NCBI GenBank assembly: GCA_942493375.1
Contig: OW818698.1
Span: 4,216,001 to 4,280,000 of the forward strand
Reading direction: 5' to 3'
Length of the DNA stretch: 64,000 bases
Source of the DNA: G942493375 sp942493375
GTDB lineage: Bacteria; Armatimonadota; UBA5829
Below, piece after piece: positions 62,772-64,000 of the stretch. The notes beneath the pieces were generated by a model. The model was given only the letters and a program-made list of their open reading frames with translations. It was not told where the DNA came from and did not search any database. Position 1 is the first letter of the stretch, and every line of letters starts with the position of its first letter. A program made the translations under genes and the position numbers.

Positions 62772-64000
62772 ATGAGTATCAAGGTGTTGACAATGATGAT
62801 GACTATGCTTGCTTGTATACAGCTTGTTAGCAACGCTTCAACTTCCACTGACGAAAATAGTGTTCTTGGGCCAACAAAGCATAAAAATGCTCAGTGGTTC
62901 CCTAAAGCCGGTTTGGGCCTCTTTATGCACTGGGGCATTCACAGTGTGGATGGTATTCAACCTTCCTGGGCGATGATCAAGAACTATCCAGCAAGTGATC
63001 CTGCTGATTACCATACATTGCCAGATTACTATGCACTGGCGAAAAAGTTTGACCCGCAAAACTATGACCCGGATAAGTGGATTGCAGCGGCAAAAAAAGC
63101 CGGGTTTACTTATGCTGTCCTAACGAGCAAGCATCACGATGGCTATGCTCTCTGGCCCACCAAATATGGTGACATGAGCACCAAACAGTATATAGGTGGC
63201 AGGGATTTACTCAAACCTTATGTTGATGCCTGCAGAAAATACGGCTTAAAGGTTGGCTACTACTTTTCACCTACAGACTGGCACTACCCGAATTATCCCG
63301 TAGGCGATGTTGATTTTGATTACAACAACCGCGGCAAATACCACGAAGTAGATCCAGCTGTGAACCAGAAGAGATTCGACGACTTCTACGCTTATACAAT
63401 GGGGCAGATAGAGGAACTGTTGACCAGATACGGTAAGATAGACATTCTCTGGTTCGACGGAATGGGCTGGAATGGTATTAATGATATCCATACAAAAGAG
63501 ACATATACTCGAATACGTAAACTCCAACCTGGTATTATAACCAACAATCGGTGGAGCGGTGAGGCAGGCGATTATGGCACTCCGGAGTGCAATCTTCCTG
63601 AGCAAAGACCATCAGGCTGGTGGGAAGCATGTTTTACCTGGAACGGCCACTGGGGCTATAATCCTACTCGAAAGTTTGAATCAAACGCATGGGTGCTGCA
63701 GACTCTCATAACCTGCCGCAAGTGGGGAGGTAATCTGCTGCTGAATTGTGGGCCAGCTCCTGATGGCACGATGCCTGCCGAGTTCTATGAACGCTGTGAT
63801 GAACTAGCTGCCTGGATGAAACACAGCAAGTCATCAATAATTGGTGCCGGACCAACTCCGGGTGATGACCTGAGCAACGTGCCTATAACTACCGGCAGGA
63901 AGATATGGTATCTGCATGTTCAGCCTGCGTTTAAAGATTTGAGTGTAGTGCTAAAAGATCAGCGAACCCCTAAGCATATAAAGGTCATGCGGACAAAACT
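62772..64000 (+). CDS. GH29 alpha-L-fucosidase (C-terminus outside window)
   Basis: I translated this directly: ATG at 62772, open to the window edge (409 codons), so the last part is missing. Signal peptide (VLTMMMTMLACIQLVSNAS) followed by the GH29 barrel: KAGLGLFMHWGIHS, FTYAVLTSKHHDGYALW, LKVGYYFSPTDWHYP and KIDILWFDGMGW, whose Asp229 matches the GH29 nucleophile. The end of the barrel is NLLLNCGPAPDGTMP. Releases fucose from glycans outside or in the periplasm with retention of configuration. The general acid varies in this family and is not assigned. Ribosome binding site GGAG about 10 nt upstream. Confidence 0.92.
   Translation, partial: MSIKVLTMMMTMLACIQLVSNASTSTDENSVLGPTKHKNAQWFPKAGLGLFMHWGIHSVDGIQPSWAMIKNYPASDPADYHTLPDYYALAKKFDPQNYDPDKWIAAAKKAGFTYAVLTSKHHDGYALWPTKYGDMSTKQYIGGRDLLKPYVDACRKYGLKVGYYFSPTDWHYPNYPVGDVDFDYNNRGKYHEVDPAVNQKRFDDFYAYTMGQIEELLTRYGKIDILWFDGMGWNGINDIHTKETYTRIRKLQPGIITNNRWSGEAGDYGTPECNLPEQRPSGWWEACFTWNGHWGYNPTRKFESNAWVLQTLITCRKWGGNLLLNCGPAPDGTMPAEFYERCDELAAWMKHSKSSIIGAGPTPGDDLSNVPITTGRKIWYLHVQPAFKDLSVVLKDQRTPKHIKVMRTK

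Overview
The window reads as chromosomal DNA of a free-living, flagellated, diderm bacterium of moderate GC content. An L-ring gene (flgH) and a porin carrying an S-layer-homology (SLH) domain (20697-22679) both imply an outer membrane. An SLH-tethered outer membrane together with very many secreted glycoside hydrolases suggests Armatimonadota or a neighbouring lineage. That placement is inference: no rRNA or ribosomal protein gene is present to confirm it.

Layout. (1) 1-9898, all minus strand: an exopolysaccharide operon transcribed leftward. It runs from a Wzz/BY-kinase fusion through an acyltransferase, three GT4 glycosyltransferases, an O-antigen-ligase-like membrane protein and a pyruvyl transferase to a truncated F420-hydrogenase-beta-like iron-sulfur protein. 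Many junctions are 4-nt ATGA/TTGA overlaps. (2) 10283-12130: a solitary barrel-type carbohydrate-active protein. (3) 12340-15413: flagellar rod/ring operon (flgF-like, flgG, flgA, flgH; no flgI), then an ankyrin-repeat protein and a small AT-hook protein. (4) 17290-20124: a decayed gene, a class IV aminotransferase and a beta-helix protein. (5) 20697-26025: SLH porin, a secreted protein, glmS and a small unknown gene. (6) 26369-40199: three roughly 1280-residue paralogues (CBM9-like, beta-sandwich, LamG-like, TIM barrel), with one minus-strand barrel gene between copies 1 and 2. (7) 40618-44687: signal peptidase I, a six-hairpin glycosidase-like protein and an outer-membrane barrel. (8) 44849-54407, minus: HypE-like protein, GH38 C-terminal-domain-only protein, polytopic membrane protein, thioester alpha-2-macroglobulin and VanW. 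(9) 54517-64000: a large secreted barrel protein, a UroD-like protein, GH95, a response regulator, a small membrane protein and a truncated GH29 fucosidase.

How it fits together. The genome makes its own surface polysaccharide (EPS operon, glmS supplying glucosamine-6-P) and is equipped to take apart external glycans, with fucosylated ones indicated by the GH95/GH29 pair. The large paralogues, the beta-helix protein and the barrel proteins look like glycan-binding or glycan-cleaving enzymes. The A2M/VanW group looks like envelope protection.

The most unusual structure is in the intergenic DNA. There is a family of about 78-bp imperfect palindromes (five copies), one apparently caught as an insertion by comparison with the leader of a paralogue. 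There is a separate element with GGTAA-type ends present in a long and a short form, and further hairpin elements. No transposase, CRISPR array, tRNA or rRNA was recognised.
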